Positions 1-8,108 of a stretch of 20,308 nt of DNA are shown here, one piece after another. Every line of letters begins with the position of its first letter. Within the stretch, counting starts at the first letter, position 1. The stretch is from assembly GCA_021793635.1 (NCBI GenBank), contig JAJYSI010000011.1:1-20308 (forward strand). Reading direction: 5' to 3'. Below the pieces are notes generated by a model that made no database searches, was not told the origin of the DNA, and saw only the letters and a list, made by a program, of their open reading frames with translations. Position numbers and translations under genes: made by a program. Source of the DNA: Bacteroidota bacterium (GTDB lineage Bacteria; Bacteroidota; Ignavibacteria; Ignavibacteriales; Ignavibacteriaceae).

Positions 1-258
1 ATCTCCGGCGATAAAATCTTTTTTAGTTGATTCAACAACAATGCCTGCAGCATCAATTCCCGGTGTGTGCGGATATCGTCTTGTAATTCCTTTATTTCCA
101 GATGCCGATAAAGCGTCCTTATAATTAAGTGAAGAATATTTTACGTTAATTAGGACGTCATCAACGGGAAGATCATCAATTGATTTTGTTTTAATCTCTC
201 TGATGAATTTTCCGTTCTCTTCGCGAACGACAAAAGCCGCAAACTTATTTTCTTCCAT
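1..258 (-). CDS. YhdH/AcuI-type quinone oxidoreductase, N-terminal part
   Basis: Reading the minus strand from an ATG at 258 gives 86 open codons that run off the left edge, so only the N-terminus is present. The visible protein contains SSLNYKDALSASGNKGITRR followed by a YPHTPGIDAAGIV stretch. This is the start of the GroES-like fold of the medium-chain dehydrogenase/reductase superfamily, in the YhdH/YhfP (acrylyl-CoA reductase AcuI) branch. Family members are NADPH-dependent cytoplasmic enzymes that reduce activated double bonds. The nucleotide-binding Rossmann half lies outside the window, so substrate and cofactor cannot be judged. The start is supported by an AAGGA ribosome-binding site at 268-272, nine bases upstream. 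The gene diverges from gatB across a 199-base intergenic region. Family assignment is fairly sure; exact substrate is not. Confidence 0.8.
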   Translation of the reverse strand, partial: MEENKFAAFVVREENGKFIREIKTKSIDDLPVDDVLINVKYSSLNYKDALSASGNKGITRRYPHTPGIDAAGIVVESTKKDFIAGD

Positions 259-336
259 TTTATCATGTCCTTTTTATATCAATTTAAATTTAATCAATTT
301 GGTCCTGAAATATGCTTTAGTGGAAAATGGGACACA

Positions 337-380
337 GATTAATTATGATTACTTATGATTGATTAAGATTATTCTTAATT
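337..380. repeat. 10-bp-phased GATTA repeat ending in a small hairpin
   Basis: GATT begins at 337, 347, 357 and 367, giving four units at an exact 10-base period (GATTAATTAT, GATTACTTAT, GATTGATTAA, GATTATTCTT). The last unit forms an inverted repeat: ATTAAGA at 362-368, loop TTAT, TCTTAAT at 373-379. It lies between the divergent oxidoreductase and gatB genes, upstream of the probable gatB promoter. It could be a decayed tandem repeat, a bent-DNA element or a set of helically phased protein-binding sites. The sequence alone does not decide. Confidence 0.6.
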
Positions 381-404
381 AGGTTTGCGGTATGTCAATC
401 CGGC

Positions 405-435
405 TTTCAATCTAAGTCAATCCTTTTTATATTTG
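405..435 (+). promoter_or_regulatory. Probable gatB promoter (Bacteroidota type)
   Basis: TATATTTG at 428-435 matches the Bacteroidota -7 consensus TAnnTTTG. TTTC at 405-408, 19 bases upstream, differs from the -33 consensus TTTG at one base. It would give a 5' leader of about 15-20 bases before the gatB ATG at 458. No Shine-Dalgarno is evident there, which is common in this phylum. Confidence 0.5.
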
Positions 436-457
436 TTACTTAAAAAATAGTTGGTAA

Positions 458-1915
458 ATGAACGATAAATATGAAGCCGTAATTGGATTGGAAGTACACG
501 CACAGCTTTTAACTGAATCAAAAGCCTTTTGCGGATGCTCTACAAAGTTTGGTAATGCACCAAACAGCAACGTTTGTCCAATTTGTCTAGGTCATCCGGG
601 GGTTTTACCGGTATTAAATAAAAAAGTTATTGAATATACTATCAAGATGGGACTTGCAACAAATTGTAAGATAAACCATCGTTCAATCTTTGCAAGAAAA
701 AATTATTTTTACCCTGACTTGCCAAAAGGTTATCAAATTTCACAGTATGAAGAACCAATTTGCGGAAAAGGTCATATTACGGTTAGTTTAAGTGACAGTA
801 CCGAAAAGAGAATAGGTATCACTCGAATTCACATGGAAGAAGATGCCGGAAAATTGATACACGATCAGGGACTTGAGACCCTTGTTGATGTTAACCGGTG
901 CGGGGTACCGTTAATGGAAATTGTTAGTGAACCGGATATGAGAAGCGCGGAAGAGGCTTATCAATACCTTTCAAAAATTAAACAGCTCGTGCAATATCTT
1001 GAAATATGCGACGGCAATATGGAGGAAGGTTCTTTGCGATGCGATGCTAATGTTTCAGTAAGATTAAAAGGGGCAAATGAATTCGGGACTAAGAGAGAAA
1101 TAAAGAACATGAACTCTTTCCGTAATGTAGAGAGAGCTATTAAGTTTGAGATTGAAAAACAAATTGAGATTATTGAAGACGGTGGAACAATTACTCAGCA
1201 AACTCTGCTATGGGATGCTGATTTGAACGAAGCTTTCCCGATGCGAAGCAAGGAGGAAGCGCATGATTACAAATACTTTCCCGAACCGGATTTATTGCCG
1301 GTAATAGTCGATGAAAAATGGAAATCAGAAATTGAAAAGTATCTGCCGGAACTTCCTGAAAATAGAAAAGAAAGAATGACCGTTACATATAATCTCCCAA
1401 AATATGACGCAGAACTACTTACACAGAGCAAGCCAATCGCCGATTATTATGAAAAGGTAATTTCTGTAACTGATGATTATAAGAGTGCCAGTAATTGGAT
1501 AATGACTGATATTTTGAAAGTAATTAATGAAGAAAAAATTGATATTAGGGATTTCCCTGTTGCAGCCGAAGACCTTGGTGAGCTGATAAATCTTATAAGT
1601 GATGGCACTATCAGCGGAAAAATTGCTAAAGAAATTTTTCCGGTTATGGTGGTTGAGAAAAAGAAACCATCAGTAATTGTTAAAGAAAAGAACCTTTTGC
1701 AAATTTCCGATGCGGGCGAGATTGAAAAAATCGTAAACCAAACGTTGGAAAAAAGTTCTTCCGAAGTGCAAATGTATGTTGATGGAAAGGAAAAAGTATT
1801 TGGCTTTTTCGTAGGTCAAATAATGAAGGAGACTAAAGGAAAGGCTAATCCTAAGCTTGTAAACGAGTTACTTAGCAAAAAGCTTGAGGCATTAAAAAAT
1901 AAAATAATAAAGTAA
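458..1915 (+). CDS. gatB: Aspartyl/glutamyl-tRNA amidotransferase subunit B
   Basis: GatB is the kinase/tRNA-binding subunit of the cytoplasmic GatCAB complex. The complex converts misacylated Glu-tRNA(Gln) and, in many bacteria, Asp-tRNA(Asn) to the amidated forms using ammonia from the GatA subunit. The 485 residues match the usual family length. The N-terminal GatB/GatE catalytic domain shows GLEVHAQL at 10-17, a Cys set (C25, C27, C40, C43) resembling the zinc cluster found in many GatB proteins, then GSLRCDANVSVR, KREIKNMNSFRNVERA and EAHDYKYFPEPDLLPV. The C-terminal helical and YqeY-like domains fill the last 150 or so residues, with a lysine-rich end. gatA and gatC are not in the window, so the subunits are encoded at separate loci. 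The next gene, lepB, starts 15 bases after the stop and is probably cotranscribed. Identification is secure. Confidence 0.97.
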   Translation: MNDKYEAVIGLEVHAQLLTESKAFCGCSTKFGNAPNSNVCPICLGHPGVLPVLNKKVIEYTIKMGLATNCKINHRSIFARKNYFYPDLPKGYQISQYEEPICGKGHITVSLSDSTEKRIGITRIHMEEDAGKLIHDQGLETLVDVNRCGVPLMEIVSEPDMRSAEEAYQYLSKIKQLVQYLEICDGNMEEGSLRCDANVSVRLKGANEFGTKREIKNMNSFRNVERAIKFEIEKQIEIIEDGGTITQQTLLWDADLNEAFPMRSKEEAHDYKYFPEPDLLPVIVDEKWKSEIEKYLPELPENRKERMTVTYNLPKYDAELLTQSKPIADYYEKVISVTDDYKSASNWIMTDILKVINEEKIDIRDFPVAAEDLGELINLISDGTISGKIAKEIFPVMVVEKKKPSVIVKEKNLLQISDAGEIEKIVNQTLEKSSSEVQMYVDGKEKVFGFFVGQIMKETKGKANPKLVNELLSKKLEALKNKIIK

Positions 1916-1930
1916 AAACGGAGTTTAGAT

Positions 1931-2866
1931 TTGTCATTTAGATCAGGACTAAAAAGATTTTTTGGTATCAAAACTGAAGAAGAACTTAAAAAAGTTAAAA
2001 CACCAAAAGAAAAAGTTAAAGAATTTATAGAATCACTGTTGTTTGCGGGCATTGCCGCATTTTTCATTATAACTTTTATTGTTCAAAATACAAGGATACC
2101 GACAGGGTCTATGGAAGATACAATTCTTGTAGGTGATTTTGTTTTGGTAAACAAATTTATTTACGGTGCGGAGTCTACAAAATACATTCCATTCACTCAG
2201 ATTGAAATTCCACATTTCAGACTGCCGGCAATAAGAGAGCCGAGGAGAAAAGACATTGTAGTCTTTGAATTTCCCGGTATGAGACATCAACTTTACTCTG
2301 ATGAGCGCGGAGTTAATTATGTTAAACGTTGTATTGGGCTGCCCGGCGACACAATTCAAATAATTAATAAAGTTGTTTTTGTTAACGGAAAACAATTTTG
2401 GATTCCGCCACATATAGATTATATTTCTGGGCCTGCCGAACCTAAAGGAATTATTGAACCAAGGATATTTCCACTTGGGATGCCTTGGAATGAAGATAAT
2501 TACGGTCCGTTGATTGTTCCCAAAAAAGGATATACAATCAAACTAACCCCTGATAACGTCGAGCAATGGGGTATGACCATCAATCGTGAATTTGGAAAAA
2601 TAGTAGTTGCCGTTGACGGCAGCCAGGTAACAATAGAAGGCAAGCCTGTTACCTCTTATACATTCAAGAAAAATTATTACTTTATGATGGGCGATAATAG
2701 AGATGACAGTCTTGACAGCCGCTACTGGGGTTTTGTTCCCGAAGATAATATTGTTGGGGAAGCATTTATAACTTTATTTTCATGGGATAGAGATATTCCG
2801 TTTACAGATTTCTTCCGGTTAATTGGTTCTATAAGACCGGATAGAATTTTGTTTCTTCTGCACTAA
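1931..2866 (+). CDS. lepB: Signal peptidase I
   Basis: This is an inner-membrane serine protease that removes signal peptides from exported proteins at the periplasmic face. One transmembrane segment spans about residues 35-51. PTGSMEDT carries the catalytic Ser60. YVKRCIGLPGD contains the general-base Lys132, preceded by the RRKDIVVFEFP box at 105-115. The GDNRDDSLDSRYWG box lies at 254-267. The 311 residues include an extended periplasmic region between the lysine box and the GDNRDDS box. The start is a TTG at 1931; a GGAG ribosome-binding site at 1920-1923, seven bases upstream, supports it. The next in-frame ATG, at codon 61, would remove the membrane anchor and the catalytic serine. It sits between gatB and the M16 pair on the same strand. 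Confidence 0.96.
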   Translation: MSFRSGLKRFFGIKTEEELKKVKTPKEKVKEFIESLLFAGIAAFFIITFIVQNTRIPTGSMEDTILVGDFVLVNKFIYGAESTKYIPFTQIEIPHFRLPAIREPRRKDIVVFEFPGMRHQLYSDERGVNYVKRCIGLPGDTIQIINKVVFVNGKQFWIPPHIDYISGPAEPKGIIEPRIFPLGMPWNEDNYGPLIVPKKGYTIKLTPDNVEQWGMTINREFGKIVVAVDGSQVTIEGKPVTSYTFKKNYYFMMGDNRDDSLDSRYWGFVPEDNIVGEAFITLFSWDRDIPFTDFFRLIGSIRPDRILFLLH

Positions 2867-2885
2867 AATACTTTAATCAAAACAT

Positions 2886-2904
2886 GGGGGTTAGATAACC
2901 GCCC
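2886..2904 (+). other. Possible hairpin between lepB and the M16 genes
   Basis: GGGGGTT, loop AGAT, AACCGCCC can fold with one internal mismatch or bulge. It is the only GC-rich patch in the 78-base gap. No T-run follows, so it is not a canonical intrinsic terminator. It could stabilise or attenuate the upstream transcript. Confidence 0.35.
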
Positions 2905-2944
2905 ATTTAATTCTACGAATAGATTTTCGACACAAAAAGAATTT

Positions 2945-4213
2945 ATGGATTTATTAAATATAAATTACGAAAAGTATAAGCTTCAAAACGGACTTGAAGT
3001 AATTTTATACCGTGATAACGAACTTCCGATTGTGACGGCAAATATTTGGTTTCGAGCCGGATCGGCAAATGAGAAGGTAGGCAAAACCGGGATTGCACAT
3101 TTATTTGAGCACATGATGTTTCAGGGCTCCGTCAACGTTCCGAAAGAAATGCATTTTAGATTTATTCAAGAAGCCGGGGGAAATCTAAACGGCTCAACAA
3201 GCACGGACAGAACAAATTATTTTGAAAAAGTTCCGTCGAATTTTTTGGAATTAATTCTTTGGCTTGAATCCGACAGAATGGGATTTTTCATCCCCGCATT
3301 AACTCAAGAAAAATTAGCAAACCAAATTGATGTTGTTAAGAATGAGCGCCTTGAAAGATATGACAATCAACCATATGGTCTTGCCTGGGAAATTTTGATA
3401 TCAAGTCTTTTTCCGAAGAACCACCCATACAGTTGGGCAACAATCGGCTCTCTTGAAGACATAACGAGTTTTACGATAGAAGACGTAAGGAGTTTTTTTG
3501 AAAAGTATTATTCCCCCGCAAATGCAAGTCTGGTTATTGCCGGCGACTTTGATCCTGTTGAAGCCAAAGAATTAACGGAAAAATATTTCAGCGAAATCCC
3601 GGGCAAAAATCACTTTGAAGAACTGCCGATAAAACCCGCAGCGCTTGCCGAGAATAAATTCATAGTCCATAAAGATAATGTTCAGCTTGAAAGAATTTAT
3701 CTTGCATGGCATACAGAATGTGCTTATTCTGAGGATGATGCCGCACTTGATATTCTTACCGATCTACTCACCGGTTCGAAAACTTCACGTCTCTATAAAA
3801 AATTGGTTTTTGAACAAGAAGTTGCTCAAGAAGTGACGGCATATCAATTCTCCGGAAAATTTGCGGGATATTTTGTTGTGATTGCAACTGCTAAACCCGG
3901 AATAATGCTGACTGAACTTAAAGAAAAAATTTTTGCTGAGTTTGAAAACATTAAGAAGAATGGGATAAATGAGAACGAATTATTGCGGTCAAAAAACGGA
4001 ATTAAGTCAGGCTTCATTTATTCAATGCAGAATATTGATTCGATGGCGGATCAATTGAACTCATATAATTATTTCTTAAATGAGCCAAACTCTTTTAATT
4101 ATGATTTGAGCAGATATGAAAACGTTAGGGTTGAAAATCTGCTTAACCTATTTGAGAAATATTTGAGCAAACCTTTCGTTGAACTGCACGTAATTCCCGA
4201 AACCGAAGGATAA
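2945..4213 (+). CDS. M16 family zinc metallopeptidase, catalytic subunit
   Basis: A 422-residue M16 (insulinase/processing-peptidase) protein. The inverted zinc motif HLFEH is intact at 52-56 (His52, Glu55, His56). The distal metal-binding glutamate is probably Glu134, in VKNERLE, at the expected spacing. The second M16 domain covers about residues 190-420. In its equivalent of the family's R...Y substrate-binding segment it has SRLYKKLVFEQEVAQEV, which lacks the usual arginine and tyrosine. No signal peptide or membrane segment is visible, so it is probably cytoplasmic. The next gene, six bases downstream, is a second M16 protein with the complementary defect. This is the arrangement of two-subunit bacterial M16B peptidases, so the two proteins very likely form a heterodimer. 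Likely substrates are peptides or unfolded segments; the true substrate is unknown. No strong ribosome-binding site precedes the ATG. Confidence 0.92.
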   Translation: MDLLNINYEKYKLQNGLEVILYRDNELPIVTANIWFRAGSANEKVGKTGIAHLFEHMMFQGSVNVPKEMHFRFIQEAGGNLNGSTSTDRTNYFEKVPSNFLELILWLESDRMGFFIPALTQEKLANQIDVVKNERLERYDNQPYGLAWEILISSLFPKNHPYSWATIGSLEDITSFTIEDVRSFFEKYYSPANASLVIAGDFDPVEAKELTEKYFSEIPGKNHFEELPIKPAALAENKFIVHKDNVQLERIYLAWHTECAYSEDDAALDILTDLLTGSKTSRLYKKLVFEQEVAQEVTAYQFSGKFAGYFVVIATAKPGIMLTELKEKIFAEFENIKKNGINENELLRSKNGIKSGFIYSMQNIDSMADQLNSYNYFLNEPNSFNYDLSRYENVRVENLLNLFEKYLSKPFVELHVIPETEG

Positions 4214-4219
4214 ATTATT

Positions 4220-5590
4220 ATGATTTTAAACCGGGCCGTCAAACCTACATCGAATAAGAATATTTTATTTGAATTGCCGCAGATAGAAAAATTTAGATTG
4301 CAAAACGGATTGGAAGTTTTATTTATCCAGAAGAAAAAGCTTCCAATTATAAGGCTCAGCTTGATTGTAAATGCCGGAAGCAAATTCGACCCCGATAACA
4401 AAAAGGGACTTTCGAATCTTTTAGCTATGGTCATTGATGAAGGCGCCGGAAAATACAGTGCTCTTGAAATTAGCGAAGAATTCGATACACTCGGCGCGAA
4501 CTTCGCAGTGAATAGTAATCACGATAAAATTTATTTAATCCTACAAACTTTAACTGAAAATTTCGATAAAGCCTTAGAATTATTTTGCACAGTTGTTACT
4601 GCGCCCCATTTTTCAGATGAGGATTTTCTCCGACAGAAAAGAAAAACTTTAACCCATCTGCTTCAGCTAAAAGATGATCCCGAAGAAATTGCCGATACGG
4701 TATTCAGTTATGTTTTATTCGGAGAGGAAAACCCATATGCATTTCCAACAAGCGGGTATGATGATCATATAGAGAATATTTCAGTCGACGATATAAAGGA
4801 TCACTACAAAAGGTATTTAACACCCGATAATTCAACTCTTGTAGTTGTCGGTGATGCATCCGTAAAGGAATTAATAGAAAAGCTGGACTATCATTTAGGC
4901 TGGTGGAAACCGGAAGGCTCACACTTTAAATTAAATTTTAATACAAAAGAAAGTGCAAATCAGATTTTCCTTGTAGACAAAAAGGATTCGGTACAAACTG
5001 AAATAAGAATTGGTTATCCATCATCTAGACGTAACATTGAAAATTTTTTCTCAAAACTTGTTCTCAACACAATACTTGGCGGACCTTTTACAAGTCGCAT
5101 AAATTTGAATCTCCGCGAAAACAAAGGTTACACTTACGGTGCATCATCAAGTTTTGGTTATTTACAGGAGAGCGGATTTTTTATTGTATCTACTTCCGTT
5201 GGAATTGAGAATACAGCAAATGCCATAAAAGAAATATTGGATGAACTAACCAAAATTAGAGAGGGCATAACCGACACCGAGCTGGAATTTGCCAAATCTT
5301 TTTTAGTTAGACAATTCCCTTCGAGCTTTGAAACCTATAGGCAGATTTCCTCAAACTTAACAACTATGGTAATTCATTCACTACCAGATAATTACTTCAA
5401 CACTTACCTTGAAAATTTGCAAAGGATTTCGATTAAGGATGTAAATAAAGCGGCACAGGAAAATATTTTTGCAGGCAATCTTTCAATTGTGATTGTCGGC
5501 GATAAAGAAAAACTCTTACCCCAGTTAACAAGTTCAAATTTTGGGAATATTATTTCGACAGATTACATTGGAAAAGCGACAATTAAGTAG
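4220..5590 (+). CDS. M16 family peptidase-like protein, non-catalytic subunit
   Basis: A 456-residue M16 homologue starting six bases after the catalytic M16 gene. At the position of the zinc motif it reads NLLAM (66-70): both histidines and the glutamate are replaced, so it cannot bind zinc in the usual way. It does keep the C-terminal substrate-binding signature LRENKGYTYGASS, with Arg299 and probably Tyr306 as the R/Y pair that its partner lacks. This matches known two-subunit M16B enzymes, where one chain supplies the metal site and the other the R/Y pair. As in its partner, no N-terminal signal peptide is visible, suggesting a cytoplasmic location. Tight spacing suggests one transcript and equal expression. 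Function beyond peptide hydrolysis cannot be read from the sequence. Confidence 0.92.
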   Translation: MILNRAVKPTSNKNILFELPQIEKFRLQNGLEVLFIQKKKLPIIRLSLIVNAGSKFDPDNKKGLSNLLAMVIDEGAGKYSALEISEEFDTLGANFAVNSNHDKIYLILQTLTENFDKALELFCTVVTAPHFSDEDFLRQKRKTLTHLLQLKDDPEEIADTVFSYVLFGEENPYAFPTSGYDDHIENISVDDIKDHYKRYLTPDNSTLVVVGDASVKELIEKLDYHLGWWKPEGSHFKLNFNTKESANQIFLVDKKDSVQTEIRIGYPSSRRNIENFFSKLVLNTILGGPFTSRINLNLRENKGYTYGASSSFGYLQESGFFIVSTSVGIENTANAIKEILDELTKIREGITDTELEFAKSFLVRQFPSSFETYRQISSNLTTMVIHSLPDNYFNTYLENLQRISIKDVNKAAQENIFAGNLSIVIVGDKEKLLPQLTSSNFGNIISTDYIGKATIK

Positions 5591-5634
5591 GCAGATAATA
5601 GTAATAATTCTTCTATTTATTCAATAAAAATCAT

Positions 5635-5642
5635 TATCTTTG
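5635..5642 (+). promoter_or_regulatory. Probable fabF promoter -7 element
   Basis: TATCTTTG matches the Bacteroidota -7 consensus TAnnTTTG exactly and lies about 70 bases before the fabF start, in the 122-base gap after the M16 pair. The -33 region (TTCT/TCTA near 5611-5615) is a poor match to TTTG. Confidence 0.45.
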
Positions 5643-5712
5643 TCGAAAAATTTTCTAACTTTTTAATTATTTTTCATAACAAATTTCTTAAAAACAGCGT
5701 GGGAAAAATATA

Positions 5713-6972
5713 ATGGATAAAAACTCCAGGCGGATAGTTGTAACCGGAATGGGTGCATTAACACCGATAGGTCTTTCGGTTGAAGAATTCTGGAACGGAA
5801 TGATGAATAGCAAAAGCGGCGGTGCGTTAATAACTTCATTTGATACTTCAAGGCTTGACACAAAATTTGCTTGCACACTTAAAGGTTTTGAAGCAACAAA
5901 TTATATGGATAGAAAAACTGCGCGCCGGCTTGATCCTTATGCCCAATACGCGATGGCAGCAGCATCTGAAGCCATCAAGGACAGCGAAATAAATCCAGAA
6001 AACTTATCGGATGAAGAAAGAGCAAAGATCGGAGTAATATTCGGAAGTGGGATCGGAGGGATACAAACTTTTTATAATCAATCTGTAGTAAATTACACAG
6101 AAGGACCGCAAAGGGTATCACCGTTTTTTATCCCCATGTTGATACCGGATATCGCAGCCGGGTATATTTCCATTCATTACGGATTTAGGGGACCTAACTA
6201 CTGTATTGTTTCGGCATGTGCAACAGCTAATAACAATATGATTGACGGATTCCTTTTGATTAAACAGGGTATAGCCGATGTAATTGTTGCCGGCGGGAGT
6301 GAAGCAGCGATAAATGAAATTGGAATCGGTGGATTTAATTCTGCAAAAGCATTATCAACAAGAAACGATTCGCCCGAAACAGCAAGTCGACCTTTCGATT
6401 CAACTCGGGACGGTTTTATTATGGGCGAAGGCGGAGGTATAATAATACTTGAAGAGTTAGCACATGCAATAAAACGCGGGGCAAAAATTTACGCCGAGAT
6501 TATCGGTATGGGGTTATCTGCTGACGCATATCATATAACCGCACCGCATCCAGAGGGAATAGGGGCAATACTCGCAATGAATATGGCAATTGAGAATGCT
6601 GATATCAAGCCGGAAGAAGTTGATTATATAAATATGCACGGAACTTCGACTGAACTTGGTGATATAGCCGAGACAAAAGCAATCAAAAAAGTCTTCGGTG
6701 AGCATGCTTACAAAATGAATGTCTCCTCGACCAAAAGTATGACTGGACATTTGTTGGGAGCAGCAGGTGCGGTTGAAGCAATAGCATCAATTCTTGCAAT
6801 TAAGAACGATATAATTCCACCAACAATTAATTTTGTAAATCCTGACCCTGAGTGTGACCTGAATTATACTTTTAATAAACCACAAGCAAAAAAGGTAAAT
6901 ATAGCTATAAGCAATGCTTTTGGATTTGGAGGACATAATACATCAGTTGTATTTAAAAAGTTTACTGAATAA
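5713..6972 (+). CDS. fabF: Beta-ketoacyl-ACP synthase II
   Basis: This enzyme catalyses Claisen condensation of malonyl-ACP with acyl-ACP during fatty-acid elongation in the cytoplasm. The thiolase fold carries the Cys-His-His triad: Cys169 in VSACATANNN, His309 in NMHGTSTELGD, and His346 in STKSMTGHLLGAAGA with the accompanying Lys341. The glycine-rich GFGGHN loop near the C-terminus is present. The 419 residues are close to the usual FabF length of about 412-415. The nucleophile segment reads ATANNNMIDG, a little unlike the more common ATS/ATG-H versions, but all catalytic residues are kept. An upstream GTG at 5699 runs into a stop after four codons, which supports the ATG at 5713. No acpP, fabD or fabG gene is adjacent, so this is a stand-alone copy. 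FabF is preferred over FabB from the overall sequence style. Confidence 0.95.
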   Translation: MDKNSRRIVVTGMGALTPIGLSVEEFWNGMMNSKSGGALITSFDTSRLDTKFACTLKGFEATNYMDRKTARRLDPYAQYAMAAASEAIKDSEINPENLSDEERAKIGVIFGSGIGGIQTFYNQSVVNYTEGPQRVSPFFIPMLIPDIAAGYISIHYGFRGPNYCIVSACATANNNMIDGFLLIKQGIADVIVAGGSEAAINEIGIGGFNSAKALSTRNDSPETASRPFDSTRDGFIMGEGGGIIILEELAHAIKRGAKIYAEIIGMGLSADAYHITAPHPEGIGAILAMNMAIENADIKPEEVDYINMHGTSTELGDIAETKAIKKVFGEHAYKMNVSSTKSMTGHLLGAAGAVEAIASILAIKNDIIPPTINFVNPDPECDLNYTFNKPQAKKVNIAISNAFGFGGHNTSVVFKKFTE

Positions 6973-6973
6973 A

Positions 6974-6990
6974 ATATTCGAATATATTTG
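6974..6990 (+). promoter_or_regulatory. ybjQ promoter overlapped by a 12-bp palindrome
   Basis: TATATTTG at 6983-6990 fits TAnnTTTG. It is overlapped by the perfect palindrome ATATTCGAATAT at 6974-6985, placed where an operator could block the polymerase. The palindrome is only two bases past the fabF stop. A TTTA at 6961-6964 could act as a weak -33 element. Confidence 0.35.
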
Positions 6991-7041
6991 AGTATTTCGA
7001 CCATTAGGTATAACAAAAAATAATATAAAGGAGATGTGTTT

Positions 7042-7371
7042 ATGGATCATTCACAAGTAACAACAACGTTTTCTCTTGAAGGATATAAAGTTGTAAAACA
7101 TCTTGGACTTGTTAGAGGAATAATAGTGAGGTCGAGGTCTGTCTTTGGAACAATAGGCGGTTCGCTTCAAACTATTTTCGGCGGAAATATTTCTTTATTT
7201 ACGGAACTATGTGAAAAAACACGAATTGATTCATACGAATTAATGATTCAACATGCACAAAATTTAGGAGCAAATGCAATTCTTGGAGTTCGATACGATA
7301 CAACAGAACTTCTCTCCGGTGTTAGTGAAGTTTTGTGTTACGGTACCGCAGTGGTTGTTGAAAAATTTTAA
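7042..7371 (+). CDS. YbjQ/UPF0145 family protein
   Basis: A 109-residue protein of the YbjQ (DUF74, 'heavy-metal-binding domain') family. The family forms small pentameric assemblies and its biochemical role is not settled. The visible family features are the VVKHLGLVRGIIVRSRS beta-hairpin region near the N-terminus, a central helix (ELMIQHAQNLGANAILGVRYDT), and a C-terminal strand ending in CYGTAVVVE. A GTG at 7036 would add two residues, but the strong AAGGAG at 7028-7033 lies eight bases from the ATG at 7042 and only two from the GTG, so 7042 is the better start. It faces the LolA-like gene convergently, with a 15-base gap. No transmembrane segment is seen. Family membership is clear; function is unknown. 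Confidence 0.88.
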   Translation: MDHSQVTTTFSLEGYKVVKHLGLVRGIIVRSRSVFGTIGGSLQTIFGGNISLFTELCEKTRIDSYELMIQHAQNLGANAILGVRYDTTELLSGVSEVLCYGTAVVVEKF

Positions 7372-7386
7372 TCGTCCTAAGATTTA

Positions 7387-8073
7387 TTATTTTTTTTTCT
7401 CAAAAATACTATCCAATATTCCTTTATTCACAATATAATTTGAATAGGTGATGTAAACTTTTCCAACCAAGCCGGCAAGAGTTTTCTTATTATTCTTTTT
7501 TTCTATTCTATCGTTAAACTCATTGGGTACAAGGTCTACGCGGCTCATATCAAATTGAAAAGTCATCGAATCCGGTAAAGGAAATTTATTATAAGAATCG
7601 TAGCTCAGAATGATTGTAAATGTCCCGTTAGTTTTTGTAGTTGATTCAATTTTCCTAATTACATTTTTTGCCTGATCAATCCACAAAGTCGAAAGGATTA
7701 TATTGCTATTGTCTTCAAGTGGAATAACTTTTACAACAGCTGTTTTAATTCCATCAACAAAGTCCTCCTTCTGATAAAAAGCCGAGTATTTATCTTTAAG
7801 CAAAGATGAAGGAGAAAAATCCAGTCCCTTTCGCGGGATCATTGCAAATCCTTCCGATTCTATATGAATTTTATCCGGTTGTTTAAAATAAATTTTTGCC
7901 CGGGTCTCGGGAACTTTTAAGACCTTGACATCAACTTTAATTTTTATGTCTGCGACATAATCTTTAACGGTGTTAAATTCTTGTTTTACGTTTTTTAATA
8001 TCAAATCGGGGTCTTTGCTTTGAGCAAATGTGATTGAGGCAAACGCAGTAAAAAGTAAAATTATTTTCTTCAT
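7387..8073 (-). CDS. Exported LolA-like lipoprotein-carrier-fold protein
   Basis: A 228-residue protein with a classic signal peptide: MKK, a hydrophobic stretch, then a probable cleavage after TFA at residue 17. The mature part alternates beta strands typical of the LolA/LolB/outer-membrane lipoprotein-sorting superfamily (COG2834-like). Examples are the VADIKIKVDVKVLKVPETRAKIYFKQPDKIHIES strand pair and the later STLWIDQAKNVIRKIES segment, where LolA proteins describe lipid or lipoprotein binding. It is the third gene of an operon after an ABC ATPase and permease, 35 bases downstream of the permease, so it may act in the periplasm with that transporter. The start is supported by an AAGGA site at 8080-8084. 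It lacks enough identity by eye to be called LolA itself, and its ligand is unknown. Confidence 0.72.
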   Translation of the reverse strand: MKKIILLFTAFASITFAQSKDPDLILKNVKQEFNTVKDYVADIKIKVDVKVLKVPETRAKIYFKQPDKIHIESEGFAMIPRKGLDFSPSSLLKDKYSAFYQKEDFVDGIKTAVVKVIPLEDNSNIILSTLWIDQAKNVIRKIESTTKTNGTFTIILSYDSYNKFPLPDSMTFQFDMSRVDLVPNEFNDRIEKKNNKKTLAGLVGKVYITYSNYIVNKGILDSIFEKKK

Positions 8074-8108
8074 TTAGCTTCCTTTTTAACTGAACTTTTA
8101 AAGAGTAT

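Noticed and set aside
2886..2904. Intrinsic terminator after lepB
   Set aside because: The stem has a mismatch and no T-run follows, so it was listed only as a possible hairpin.
7036..7041. GTG at 7036 as the ybjQ start
   Set aside because: It is only two bases from the AAGGAG site, while the ATG at 7042 is at the ideal eight bases.
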